Made by a program: the position numbers and the translations under genes
Shown here: positions 44,936 through 56,830 of the stretch, piece by piece
Position numbering within the stretch: the stretch's first letter is position 1
Layout: each line of letters starts with the position of its first letter
The notes under the pieces: generated by a model
The model's database searches: none
The model's input: only the letters and a program-made list of their open reading frames with translations
Told to the model about the DNA's origin: nothing
DNA from: Euryodendron excelsum
Taxonomy: Eukaryota > Streptophyta > Magnoliopsida > Ericales > Pentaphylacaceae
DNA: 64,000 nucleotides
Assembly: GCA_033060915.1 (NCBI GenBank)
Contig: CM065397.1
Location: forward strand, 15,752,501 to 15,816,500
Direction of reading: 5' to 3'

Positions 44936-46740
44936 TTACCAACCACCGGCTGGGGTATAACGCCGTCGCCGCATCTCCAAGTAATCCTCAGCTATGCGAT
45001 CCGCATCATCCTCCCCAGGTTGGAAAGAATTTGCCCGCGAATTCGAGTCTTCCTCCTCCTCAGAACTGTCACCACGGTAAGGCATGAGGTGCTTCACGTT
45101 GAACACGTCAGAAGTGTTGGCATGGCTCAGCAGCTTCAACCGGTAGGCATTAGGATTGATCTTCTCAACAACTTCATAAGGCCCAACTTTCCGAGCTGCC
45201 AGTTTGCTGTATTCAGGCGCTGGATACCGATCTTTGGTCAACACGACCCACACAAAATCCCCAACTTCAAACTCCACCGAGCGCCGCTTCTGGTCAGCCG
45301 CCTCTTTATACTTCGCCGTGGAGTCACGTAGATTTTGTTGCACCTGTTCATGGACAGCCTGCAGATCAGTAATTAAGTCCTCTGCCTTCTTATGGACCCT
45401 CTTCAAATCGGGAACAGGGGCTAAGTCAATCGAAGCTCGCGGCTGGAAGGCATAATTGGCAAAGAATGGACTGAAACCCGAACTGCGATTCACTGACCGA
45501 TTGAAAGCAAACTCAGCCTGGTACAACTTTTGATCCCATGATTTTAGATGTTCCCCCACAAGACACCACAGCAGGTTACCCAGCGAACGGTTCACCACTT
45601 CGGTCTGCCCATCGGTTTGAGGGTGGTAGGCACTGCTAAAATCCAGCTTCGTGTTAGCCAACCGCCATAAACACCTCCAAAAGTGGCTAAGGAACTTAGA
45701 GTCCCTATCAGAAACTATGGACGTTGGCAGCCCATGAAGCCGATAGACCTCCCGAAAGTAAAGTTGAGCAATATTGACAGTATCATTAGTCTTCTTACAC
45801 ATAATGAAGTGCGACATTTTTATGAATCTGTCCACCACCACGAAGATAAAATCGCTACCACGTTGCGTCTGCGGAAGCCCCAACACGAAGTCCATACTCA
45901 CGTTCGCCCATGGTCTCTCCGAAATTGGCAGGGGCATATACAATCCCGCGTTGGTTGCCGTTCCCTTGGACACTTGACAGATTCGGCAACCATCAACAGA
46001 TCTGGCCACTTCACACCGCATAGAAGGCCAGTAATAAGAATTGGCCACAAGCTGCCAGGTTTTATCACGCCCCATATGCCCCTCCTCGTGCAGCTTCTTG
46101 ATGATCTTGAGGCGTAAACTGGATTGAGGTACGCACAATTGGGTACCCTTAAACAGAAACCCATCATGCATCACAAAATCTGTGTGCTGTCCTGCTTCAA
46201 CTTCATGAACAATAGGGGCAAATACTGGGTCAGTACTTAATAATTCACGAAATGAATCAAAACCAATTACCTCTGCCCGTAAGGTAGTAAGTAAGCAAGT
46301 GCGATGGCTAAGGACATCGGCAACCCGGTTCTGAACTCCAGATTTATGCTTGAGGGAGAAAGTGAATTGTTGTAGATACGCAACCCACCTCGCGTGTCTC
46401 GCCAACAGATTGTCTTGGCTATTAATATGTTTCAAAGCATCATGATCAGAGAACAACACGAACTCACTTTGTGATAGATAGGGGTACCAGTGCTTCAAGG
46501 CCTGTATGATCGCGTAGAATTCCACATCGTAGGTACTGTAATTCACCTTAGCTTTGTTCAGCTTCTCGCTGAAGTATGTAATAGGCCTGCCCTCTTGGCT
46601 AAGGACTGCCCCCACGTCGACCTTTGATGCATCACAATGTAACTCAAAAGGCTTAGAAAAATCTGGCAAAGCAAGTACAGGGGTAGTGGTCAGTTTGCGC
46701 TTGAAGTCCTCAAAAGCATTAGCTGCTGCCTCTGTCCAAG
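44936..46740 (-). pseudogene. Chromovirus-like RNase H and integrase
   Basis: The minus frame 46669-44936 is open for 577 codons. RNase H: FELHCDASKVDVGAVL (D), YSTYDVEFYAI (E), LFSDHDALKHI (D). The integrase zinc region has HEEGHMGRDKTW and CRICQVSKG. The core has all three acids: NVSMDFVLGLPQ, IVSDRDSKFLSHFW and PQTDGQTEVVNRSLGN. The GPY/F module reads RKVGPYEVVEKINPNAYRLKL, then FNVKHLMPYRGD and an acidic tail. Intact as read, but cut off from RT by a TAG at about 46747. Confidence 0.9.
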
Positions 46741-47823
46741 TAAACTACCCAGCCTTCATGCAATCTGTGATAGGAGCCATGATGCCGCTAAAATTTGGGA
46801 TAAAGCGCCGATAGAACGACGCTAGTCCATGGAAGCTGCGCATGTCATGAATGCTCCTCGGGGTAGGCCACCTACGGATAGCTTCAACCTTAGACTTATC
46901 CACAGAAATTCCTTCACGAGACACTATTTATCCCAGAAATAACACGTTGTCTGTCATGAATGAACATTTAGCTCGGGCAGCAAAGAATTTCTCTATTTGC
47001 AGTAAACTCAGAACTTGTCACAAGTGCTGCAAATGTGAGGCATGATCAGGGCTAAAAATCAAAATATCATCAAAGTACACTACCACAAACCTCCCAATAA
47101 AAGGCCGAAAAAGTTGGTTCATCACACGCATGAAGGTACTCGGAGCATTCGACAACCCGAATGGAATAACCAACCACTCATAAAGACCTTCTCGCGTCTT
47201 GAAGGCAGTCTTCCATTCGTCACCCTCACGTATCTGGTCTGATGATAACCACTCTTTAAATCTAGTTTGTTGAACACTGTAGCCCCATTAAGCTGGTCTA
47301 ATAGGTCATCCAACCGTGGAATAGGGAACCGATATCGAACAGTGAGTTTGTTGATGCCCCGGCTGTCCACGCACATACGCCAAGACCCATCCTTTTTGGG
47401 GGTTGAGAGCACTGGCACAGCACAAGGACTGAGACTCTCCCGAATGTGTCCTCTGGCCAACAATTCCTCAACCTGACGTCGCAGCTCCTCATGCTTCTTA
47501 GGACTCATACGATAATGCGGGCGGTTTGGCAAAACAGCCCCAGGAACTAAATCGATCTGATGCTGAATGTCACGCAAAGGTGGCAACCCAACTGGTAATT
47601 CCTCTGGAAACACCCCGCTGAGCTCCTCTAGTAGTTCCTGCACCCTGTCTGGAACCTCCCCATTCTGCTGTTGTTCCTTAACCACCAGCAAGTACACTAT
47701 GCCAGATTCGATCATCTCCCCCGCAAAACGCTGCATGGTCAGTAGGTTCGGGTTTTTCTCGGCCACCTGTTTCAAACCCGCTTCCTTGCCTAGATACAAC
47801 ACCACTTTCACATTGTTAAACAT
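46741..47823 (-). pseudogene. Chromovirus-like reverse transcriptase, broken
   Basis: The minus frame 47823-47122 has [52 protein letters not shown] and [13 protein letters not shown] frameshift near 47235 hides the FQRVM-type segment. The catalytic box [12 protein letters not shown] (about 47085-47050) is intact. Three premature stops follow (near 47023, 46930 and 46747). Confidence 0.88.
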
Positions 47824-47853
47824 AAAGCCATATGTATTTTTCCGACCATCATG

Positions 47854-48683
47854 TTACATGGCCCTGTCATATTGCCACGGTCTACCCAACAAAATATGGC
47901 ATGCATCCATCTCAACCACATCACACCAGATTGCATCTTTATAATTGGAACCAATGGACAGCGAAATTAAACAACGCTTGGAAACTGTTACCTTCTTTCC
48001 TTCTTGTAGCCAAGTTAGTTTGTATGAGCTAGGATGCTCCTCTGTTGGCAGCCCCAATTTTCGAACCGCCTCCTCGGAAACCACGTTCTCACAGCTCCCT
48101 GAATCGATCACAAACTTGTGGACTTTGCCCCTAACTGTGCACTTGGACTGGAAAATATTGTTCCGCAACCACTCATCACCGCTAGAATCACGAGGGGTAA
48201 GGCAAGCCCTGCACACAACCAATAGAGGCCCATCGTCTCCGGTAACATGCTCCTCTTCCATGAACTCTTCGCCGAGATGATCTTTACCTGATTCCGGCAC
48301 AGGTTTTTCGAACTCCACCCCAACCATTCCTTTATTATCGATAAACATCCCCTTCTGCACAAAGGGCTTTTCGCAGTCCGCAAATCGGTGGCCTAGTTTG
48401 CCACATTTAAAACAGCGGCTCGTGCTGGCTGTCACGGGATTAACCGGCTGCGGGACTGGTGTTTTTCCAGCCATACCCCCAACTGCGCCCATCTAAACTA
48501 CCCCACGCCCAGTCCCCTGCTGAGCCATACCCCAGTTACCTGCTCCTGCCCAAGGTAGACCACTCGCCCGTCGCTTCGCCCGCTTCTCAAGCTGTAACGC
48601 CTTCTGATGGGTATCCGAAACAGAATACAAATCAAACATATTCAGGGTGTTCTGGTATTGAGGTTGTAATCCCCCAATGTACC
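47854..48683 (-). pseudogene. Chromovirus-like gag tail and protease
   Basis: Minus strand from the Tat boundary: YIGGLQPQYQNTLNMFD and HQKALQLEKRAKRR (gag end), a stop at 48493, then CFKCGKLGHRFADC (CCHC knuckle, about 48420-48380) and the protease with VIDSGSCENVVSEEA (about 48110-48070) and CHILLGRPWQYDR. The DSG triad is intact. Gag is truncated at 48683 by the Tat LTR; GTACC (48679-48683) should be one TSD copy. Confidence 0.88.
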
Positions 48684-51600
48684 TGTCGCGTCCAGATTTT
48701 TTGCACTCGAGGAATACACACATAAGTGGAAAAAATACTGTACTCTCTCGTTAAAACTCACCCTCCTAGAAGAATGAGTGCGACTAGGTTTGAATTGAAA
48801 ATTGATTTAAATAAAGGGCTTTTGAAAAAAGGTTGGAGTCGCCACCTAACTTGATTAAGGTGAGTTAGGTCACCTAAAAACTAAGAATAATCCAGAGACT
48901 ACATTTAGGGTTTTTGGAAAACGATTTTTGAAAATACCATCTTAAGAGAGGGTTTTTAAGAAAAACAGGTTATTTGGCAACCTTTGGAAAACATTTAGCC
49001 CTTTTTGAAAAATAACTCTGTTTTCGTCTATGAAATCAGTGATCCTAGGTTCGAAGGTTGGTTACGTGTAGGGAAGACGCACTAAGCCATCACCCTACCC
49101 CACCCTTTTGATACCTACATGTCAATCTACCCTAGATTCACTTATAAGAGTCTTTAATTAACATACGTTCAACCCTATTCACTTTGAAAAACAATATTTG
49201 AAAAGAAACTAACATGATGCATGAGATGCAAGTGCAAAATAAAAAAGAGTTGGAGAATAGATTTAGAAATAAATTTGCAAAGAAATTGATTTGATTTGAA
49301 AGAGATTTAAAATTGGATAGATTTGAAAAAGTTTTGGAAATTGAAAGTAGAGATTTGAAATAGAAAATTGATAATAGATTGGAGATTTGGAAAGATTTTG
49401 GAATTTGAAATTTGAAAGAAGTTGCGGAATTTGAAATTCGAAAAAAAGTTGTGACCGCACCAATGAAGGTTGCCTACGTATCCTTTTGGAGGAATCAGGT
49501 CAGTCGTAGTTCGGACAAGTGTCCGATTGAAAATAGAAGAGTTGAGTTGAAGAAGGAGATTGAATTGAAAATTGAATTGGAAGATGGAGAGATTGAACTT
49601 TGAATAGAGGATTGAAAATTGGAACTTGGAATTTTGAAATTGAAAAGATTGAATTTTGATTTGAAAAGATAGAACTTGGAAGAAAGATTTAGACTTGTTT
49701 TGGAAAGATGGAGGTTTAGGAAACCTAGACTTAGGAAAGATAGGAGACCTAGGAAAGACTTGAGATTTAGAAAGATTTGACTCGAATGTTGGACTTGGAA
49801 GATTTGGAAAGATTGGATTTTAGGAAATGTTCGAATTAAGAAAGGTCCGATTTAGGAAAGTTTTAAAATAAGAAAGTTTCAACTTAGGAAAGTTTTGAAT
49901 TTAAGAAAATTTCGAATTTAGAAAATTTTCGAAATAGGAAAGGTTTTCAAATTAGGAAAGTTTTGAAATAGGAAAGTTTTGGAAAATTGGGAAGTTTTGA
50001 AAATTGGAATGTTTAGAAAACAAGGAAGCTTTGAAAATAGGAAAGTTTTGAAATTGGAGAGTTTCGTTTTAAGAAAGATTTTGAAATAGGAAAGTATTGA
50101 GTTTAGAAATGTTTTGAATTAGGAAAGTTTCAACTTAAGAAAGTTTTGAAGTTTTAGGAAAGTTTAGAGTTTAGAAAGATTTGAAATTGCAAAGATTTAA
50201 AATTTAGAAAGTTTAGGATTTAGAAAGTTTTAGAGTTTTAGAAAATCTCGAGATTAGGAAAGGTTTGAATTTAGGAAAAGTTTGAAAACTTAGGTTTGAA
50301 AAGTTAACATTTGAAAAGAGGGTAGAATTAGGAAAGGGTCAAATTAGGAAAGATTTGAAAGTTGAGTTTTAAAATTTAGGAAAGATTTTTATGTTCAAGT
50401 TTTGGAAGCTTAAGGTTTAGGAAAGTGGAAGTTTAGGAAGGATTTGAATTAGGAAAGAATTGGATTAGGAAGGGATTGGATTTGGTTTTTAAAAGAAAAG
50501 GTTGGATTTTGTTTCAAAAAATGGTGGATTGAATTTGGTTTCCTAGACGGGTAAATTAGATTTAGTTTCCTAAAGGGAAGATAGGATTTGACAAGGATTT
50601 GGAAAGAGAGATTCTAGAAACCCTAGATTTGAAAGTGTAGAATTTTAACGTAGAAAAAAGGTTTTGGAAATGCGTATAGTTAGGATGCAGAAAACGAGAG
50701 ATTTTGGAAACCTAGGTTTAGGACAAAGTTTGAAAATCATGTTTTTAGAAAGAAAGTTAAGGTTTCCTAATTATGAGTTCTAGGGCTTGACTTGGGCTCT
50801 AAGGAAAGAGTTTTTGGAAAGTGCGTTTTTGGAAACGAAGGTTTTCTAGAAGGGAATCCTAGGGAGGAGTTTCTAGAGGGAAGAGTTTTTAGAAAGTAAA
50901 TTCGAAGAGAGAGTTTTTGGAAAGAGATTTTAAGGAGAAGGAGTTTTTGGAAAGTGTGTTTTTAGAAACGAAGATTTTAGAAGGAAAATCCTAGAGGAGA
51001 GTTTCTAGAAGGAAGATTTTGGAAGGAGAGTTTTTTATAAAGATTTTCGGAAGGAGATTGTTAGAGAGAGTTTTTGGGAAAGTGAATTTAGGGAGTGTTT
51101 CTAGAAAGTGAATTTTGAGAAGAAAGAGTTTTTGGAAAGGAGTTGAAAAAGGAAGTTTTGAAAAATAGATTTTAGAGGGAGTTTTTGAAAACAACTTTGG
51201 AGATGAGAGTTTTAGGAAAGTATGTTGAAAAAGAGATTTTTAGGAAGAAATTTTTTAAAAGAGAGCTTTTTTGGAAAATGTAAAAGATCTCACTTTCCTA
51301 AAGCGATTCTAACCATAAAAAGGCTAGAACCACTTTAGGAAAGCGGTTTTGAAAACAACAAGATTTGAAAATATGGACCATATTGGTCACTTTGAATGTA
51401 ACACTTTCCTAAAGCAATCATAGCCATGGAAAAGCTAGAATCACCCTAGGATTGTGATTTTGAAAACACGTTTTGAAAAAGAGATTGTGATACAATTTTG
51501 AAACAAGTTCGAAAACGATTTTGAAAACGAGTTTGAAAACAAATTTTTGGAAAATGCGAGATCATGATATGCACAATGCAAATTTGGGGTCGTGAACATA

Positions 51601-52162
51601 CAAGGCTAAGGCTTCACCACATAATCAAGGGGGCCGGACCCATGTGGTTTCTGGTTAGACTAGAAGAAAGCCCCTGACACGGTCACTCTCCAATAGTCTA
51701 ATCCTACACATGGACCGGGAGTCCCCTTGTTTCAAGCATGCAAAGAAATGGGGGGAAAGAGATGGGGGATTAAAATAGAGAAAACCCAAGTGGGTTAGGA
51801 GAGAGAAGAGAGAGAGGGAAGTGTAGAAATTTAAATGAAGAACCTACCTTATATCTTGTTTATTTTGCGCGCCTTGCTTTCTTTGGTCTTCGTCTTGATC
51901 TTCGTCTTCAATCTTCAAGAGCCACCTTCAATCTTCAAACTTCAGATTGCAACTCTTTAAGTCTTCGAAGGAGGGTTGAAGGTTAGTGTATTAGTGTATG
52001 GGGGTGTGTATGAGTGTATAGGAGGTCAGGGTTTAGTGTATGGTGGCTAGGGTTTGCAAAACCTAAGGAAGCTAGGGTTTAGGGAGTGCTTGAGCTCTGT
52101 ATATCGAATTATATGATTTTTAGACTGAGTTTGTGGACCTTTTTCACGCTGAAAGAGGCTCT

Positions 52163-52248
52163 GTATTTATAGAGGGAAGAATACACTGGCGCTTGTTGCA
52201 GTGGCGCCAAGTTAAACTTTATACTGGCGCCACTAGGAGTGGCGCCAG
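52163..52248 (-). promoter_or_regulatory. TATA box and GGCGCC hairpin of the Tat 3' LTR
   Basis: The minus strand reads CTATAAATAC at 52163-52172. The perfect 25-bp dyad CTGGCGCCACT-AGG-AGTGGCGCCAG lies at 52224-52248, identical to the solo LTR copy. A third GGCGCC follows at 52263-52270, but the second hairpin arm is deleted here. Confidence 0.6.
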
Positions 52249-53083
52249 GCCAATTTTTGGCTTGGCGCCACTACAGCTATTTAGGAAATATTTAAGGTCG
52301 GCAAGCAACGTATCTTTGACTAGATTTGGGCGCCTGTACTAGTGACTACCATGCAATCTTTAGCCTAGCTTCACTAGGAGTGACTCCGGAAAGTTCGGGA
52401 AGGATTTTGGAGGACCGGGGATGACCCAAAAGGTTGGAAAAGAGTAGGAACACTTAGAATAGTGTCCCGGAGGTATTTGACTTGAGAAATGAGGATAAGA
52501 TGAGTCGGAAAAGTTGACCGGGCCTTTAAGGGCAAAACGGTTAATGGAACTGAGAACTGCCGGGACAGACTCGGACTATCCCGGAAGAAGACTCGAGATT
52601 TAGAAACATTATTCAGAATGTTCCCAGAGGTTGCCGGTTTGATTCCTAGAGCCGGCGTGGTCGAAAAAGGAGACCGGTCCACCAGGGGCAAAACGGTCAT
52701 TTTTGTACCGGGTTTGCCGGAACTGACTCGGAATGATCCGAAAAGATAAAGGAAGATTGAGAATACTATAAAAAGCATTCTCGGGAAGTTACCGATTTGA
52801 TACCCAGAGTCGGCATGGTTCCTGGGGCGTTTGGATGCCTAGGGGCAGAATGGTCATCTTGACTGGAAAGTCTCAGTAAAGGTCCAAGGGGCAGTTTGGT
52901 CATTTTTCACCGAAGTGGGCTAACAGACACTGATGTTGACCTGGGTTTTGAGTGTTTCTGCCACTCTGACGGCGGTCGTCGTGACACAGGGGTTTGTTGG
53001 CAATTCCCTATATCGACCTATTTGTGAGTATTTCTGCCACTCTAACGGTGGTGATGTTTGCGAGTATTTTCGCTACTCGGACC

Positions 53084-53595
53084 GTCTCAAGGAATAAACT
53101 GTCTCGAGAGAGGGATTGGAAAGGGGACTTACTGTTTTTGAGAAGACGTGCCTAAATTGGAACCGTCTCGAGAGAGGGATTGGAAAGGGGACTTACCATC
53201 TTCGAAAAGACGTGCCTGATTGGAACCGTCTCGAGGAATAAACTGTCTCGAGAGAGGGATTAGAAAGGGGACTTATCATTTTCGAGAAGACGTGCCTGAA
53301 TTGGAAATATCTTGAGGAATAAACTGTCTCGAGAGAGGGATTGGAAAGGGGACTTACCGTCTTCGAAAAGATGTGCCTGATTGGAACTGTCTCGAGGAAT
53401 AAACTGTCTCGAGAGAGGGATTGGAAAGGGGTCTTACCGTCTTCGAAAAGACGTGCCTGATTTGGAGCCATCTCGAGAAATAAACTGTCTCGAGAGAGGG
53501 GTTGGAAAGGGGACTTACCGTCTTCGAAAGACGTGCCTGATTTGGAACCGTCTCGAGGAATAAACTGTCTTAAGAAAGGGATTGGAATTGGAAAG
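53084..53595 (-). repeat. 81-bp tandem array in the Tat 3' LTR (about 6.5 units)
   Basis: Unit starts at 53084, 53165, 53228, 53309, 53389, 53470 and 53550. The second unit is 63 bp because it lacks one GAGGAATAAACTGTCTC segment between CTCGAG repeats. Each unit contains the nested repeat CTCGAGGAATAAACTGTCTCGAGAG (split here for reading: CTCGAGGAATAA then CTGTCTCGAGAG) and TTCGAAAAGACGTGCCTGA. Confidence 0.88.
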
Positions 53596-53785
53596 GAAAG
53601 GACAATGCCCCTAAGGGAATTTTGGTCATTTTGCCTCTATTTGGGCCTGGTGGGCCCGCGAAGTGATGGACAGACAGAATTTGGACTTAGAAAAATTGGT
53701 TTCGGTTGGAATACGCCTACAATGACTTGAAAAGAAGTCTGGACGGAGTGTAGACTACCGAGCGGTCAAAAATGGGGTGCTTACA

Positions 53786-53802
53786 ACTGCCCCTCTTTTT
53801 CT
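53786..53802 (-). other. Tat element polypurine tract
   Basis: The minus strand reads AGAAAAAGAGGGGCAGT directly before the LTR start TGTAAGCACC. It confirms that the 48684-53785 copy is the 3' LTR of a minus-strand element. Confidence 0.85.
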
Positions 53803-53985
53803 GTCTTTGCTTGTCAAAGACAGAAAACGATAGAAGTAAGAGTCCCATATTGACTGCGAGGCAGTCGGAGGGACGGACATTGGAAATCTTTCGACAACGG
53901 GGGTCGAAAACAGATAACGGGCCAAAAAAGGCTTTCAAAAATGAGTTTTGGCAGGAAAAAGGGCAAAGCTATCCAGAATTTGCAA

Positions 53986-54008
53986 CTGGTGCCACTAGTA
54001 GTGGCGCC
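53986..54008 (+). promoter_or_regulatory. GGCGCC dyad upstream of the antisense ORF
   Basis: CTGGTGCCACT-AGT-AGTGGCGCC repeats the LTR promoter hairpin with one or two changes. It lies 242 bp before the putative leader intron of the antisense ORF. Inference: a shared cis module for both promoters. Confidence 0.45.
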
Positions 54009-54249
54009 TTTGGCCAAAAAGGCCTAGTGCCTCTGCTAGTTGCGCCAGGCTTAAAGTTAAAACTAGAAAATTTTTTGTTCGAACAACCGCAGCATTTTGG
54101 AGAGATTTCACAAATCCAAGAGACTTCGCGTGAAAATTGACTTGAACCTTGAAGAGGCACTTCTTGGAGACCACGGGTGATTGTCGGAAGGACACCACGT
54201 CATCGGAAAAGTCGCCAGAAGAAAAGATTTCGCCGGAGAACTTTCAAAA

Positions 54250-55146
54250 AGTGAGTTTTCAAATTTTGTTGATTTTGATGTGTAGAACTTCGTTTGAATC
54301 ATGTGAATAGTGGAAATTGATGTTTTGATATGCTTTGAACACTTTGATGATGTTGTTTTTGTATTTTGATGCTTGTTTGATTGAATTTGAATGATTTTTC
54401 ATGATTATGCGAAGAAAGTTTTCTGCAGGAATAGGGGATCTGTTCCTACAGGCATGGGTATTGGGTTTTCTGGTTATGTTTTTGTGCAATGTGTCTTAGA
54501 AAAATGTGTTTAACAACCGTATGAAGTTTTGTGATTTTTTGAAAACTCGGTGAATTTTTGATTTTTTGAAAAATAGGAGAATACTTAGAAAATTTAGAAA
54601 AATGAGAAAACTCAAGAAATTGATGAAATTTTTAAAGTTTGAAATTTGAAAAAATATTGGAATATTTTAGAAAACATTTGAGGTGACTTTGAAAAATTTC
54701 GGGAGACTTTTGAAAACCATTGATTTATTTGAAAAATAAAACAAGTGTTTTGAAAATTTTGAAAAATTAAAAAGTGTGCACGGGTGTCGTTGTCATGTGA
54801 TTGTTATGTTGGAAAGTGCACATTTTGTATTTTGTGTTGATGTCATGGGTGTTGTAGGGGCCATTTTTGAATGGGACTCTGCCGAAATTTTTTTTTTTTT
54901 TTTTAGAAATTTGGGAAAGAGTTGGTTAAAGTTTTAGAAATAAAATCTTTTTGAAGGAAAAAGACGGAAAACCCTTGAGATTTGATTTGAAGTTGGAAAA
55001 TCAATATGTGTAGAAATTTTATTTTTTGATTTGTTATTCGAAATCTTTTATTGGTTTTGTTTATGTTAGTTGTTTATTTTATTTTACTGTTATTTAAACT
55101 GCATGGATAGTATATTAACATCACTTACCTTGGCTTACCTTTTTAG
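54250..55146 (+). other. Putative leader intron of the antisense ORF
   Basis: A GTGAGTTTTC donor follows TTTCAAAAA at 54250 and a TTACCTTTTTAG acceptor ends at 55146, one base before GATGGCAG. The interval is T-rich, as plant introns are, and has no coding frame; the sequence before it (53990-54249) is less T-rich. TTAAC near 55115 could be a branch site. This is a splice-signal reading only. Confidence 0.45.
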
Positions 55147-55147
55147 G

Positions 55148-56830
55148 ATGGCAGACGAGGTTTTGAGTCGACTGAGAGCTTGGCACAGTAGCTACCCTCC
55201 AGATGGGCAGGACATCTTCCGCCGGTCCTTTGGTCGGGTAGCTTCACTTCTATCAGTACGGCTCATTCCCGGGCTCATGGAGGCGGTGATTCCCTTTTGG
55301 CAGCCTGACTTGTCTCTTTTTCGCTTTGGGGAGTGCGAGCTTACCCTTACTCCTCACGAGTATGGGTTTCTTCTTGGTTTCCGAGACGTTTCTGCTGACA
55401 TTGTAGGACCCCTCTTTCCGGATGGTTGTATTACAGTGGTTTCGTCCCAGCTCGGGTTCAGACGCGCAGTTCTTTCGTCTTTTTCTTTGCCCCAGTTTCC
55501 TTATGTCCCAGCAGAGTTCCTCTTTTCCCGTTTTGAGTTTCCCACGGGTATGCGAGTTCATTCAGGTGAGTGGCATACCTCCCAGGATTGGGCTGTTTCT
55601 CGTATGTTGCTTTGGCCTTACTTCTGCTGAACTTCTTGGTGTTCCCCTGAGAAGATGATTTAGTGGACTGTCGACTCTGCGCACCGCTGGCCTTGATCCG
55701 TAAGGGGTATTCCTATGCTCCTATGATTGTAGAGGAGACCTTCGTGAGTCTTACGAGATTCCAGTAGACCCTTGATGCTCGTTTCCGGGGATGTACTACT
55801 CTCTTCCAGCTCTGGGCGATTGGACACTTGTTTGTTACACCTTTGTTCCAGCATACATGGTACCCTGAGCTTGACCATATACACTCCCTAGCGAGATCTC
55901 AGGGTGTCATGGCAGATGAGGGGAGATTTCCGCAGACCATTGCATCCTGGGCTGACTACCTCCAGAGCATGAGGTCGAGCACTGTCCGGTGGTATTCAGG
56001 ACTGGTCGGTAGGTATTGCTTGAGAGTTCGACCTTCCGGGAGGGCCTTCGTGCCCCTAGCAGGCTTACGGGGCATTGCCCCTTTCTTCGGTATTCGAGTT
56101 CTGCAACAGCTTGGTAGGAGTCAGGATATCCCTTATTTAGCATCTACAGCCGAGTTTACTCTTGTCTTTGAGGCGTCGATCCCTAGAGCATTGGTGAAGA
56201 AAGTTATGGATACATGGAGATCTTTGTTTCCTCACGTTGATGATGATAGTCCCTTCTCTGTCATGCCCCCTGCGATTGAGGCCTATCATTATTGGCTTCG
56301 ACGCTACGTGTTGGGTCCTAGTAGACTTGGGGATCTTCTCATTGAGACTCCTTTACCTCCCGTAGGGTATACCGACTTCTTGACTGCTATGATTGTTCAG
56401 GGGCGTCGTCATAGGCGGGAGAATCGTCGTCTGATACGAATGTTGCATGACTGGTTGAGGATGAGAGACGCTGAGATAGTTTCACTGGAGAGGTAGCTAG
56501 CAGCAGCCAGATCGACACATGATGACCCACCTTTGGGTGCTGTGAGGGTCCGTAGGTGGCCACGAGGCATTCTAGGCAGTTCTCCTTCCCTAGAGGGTGA
56601 TGTGATGGACAGCCAGTCTTTGCGAGAGACTGTGGAGTTCCTTACTCGAGAGAGGGACATGCTTCTGGCTAGATGTGCGGACTATGAGTGAGGCCGGCCC
56701 GGGTCTTCTGCAGCTGGTACTTCTTTTAGTGCTCCTCTTGTGACTGGCGAGCCAGTGGATCCCTGCATAGCTGATTCCTCCTCTGATGACGAGGGGAGCG
56801 ATATATTTTTGCCCCTCGCTCTTAGATTTG
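55148..56830 (+). pseudogene. Antisense ORF of the Tat element, DUF7745-like, broken
   Basis: Starts at ATG 55148 (MADEVLSRLRAWHSSYPP). Segments: LIPGLMEAVIPFWQPDLSLFRFGECELTLTPHEYGFLLGF (given here as two motifs, AVIPFWQPDLSLFRFG and LTPHEYGFLLGF), then after a stop at 55628 and a frameshift WPLIRKGYSYAPMI (split by a stop near 55695), FQLWAIGHLFVTP, YPELDHIHSLA, VRWYSGLVGRY and FFGIRVLQQLGRS, then an arginine-rich tail and, past a TAG at 56494, RETVEFLTRERDMLLA. This resembles DUF7745, a plant-mobile-domain-like family often annotated inside Tat elements. Function unknown. It opposes pol and is markedly more GC-rich than its surroundings. At least two frameshifts and four stops. Confidence 0.7.

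Larger units (their letters stand above)
44554..48683 (-). mobile_element. Chromovirus-like Ty3/gypsy element, truncated by Tat insertion
   Basis: In minus order: gag tail with CCHC knuckle, protease, RT, RNase H, integrase with GPY/F module, then a short LTR (44554-44904). The gag N-terminus and 5' LTR are missing: the Tat element enters at 48683/48684. Left flank CTGTC (44549-44553) should be one TSD copy. The short LTR and the GPY/F module fit chromoviruses; I see no chromodomain after the integrase and do not assign a clade. It is more GC-rich and less decayed than the neighbouring elements, but has several stops and at least one frameshift. Confidence 0.85.
48684..53785 (-). repeat. Tat element 3' LTR (5.1 kb)
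   Basis: On the plus strand it runs from TGTCGCGTCC to GGGGTGCTTACA. It is collinear with the solo LTR 30294-35200, with differences in tandem-array copy number. TATA box at 52163-52172 and GGCGCC hairpins at 52194-52275 are conserved. CTCGAGAGAGGGATTGG arrays fill 53084-53595. Confidence 0.95.

Noticed and set aside
34809..53595. Regular direct repeats that could suggest a CRISPR array
   Set aside because: The 81-bp units are contiguous with no unique spacers and lie inside a plant LTR; this is a minisatellite.
55148..56496. DUF7745-like ORF as a host gene
   Set aside because: It lies between the polypurine tract and pol of the Tat element, where antisense ORFs of this lineage occur, and is broken; host origin is possible only in the distant past.
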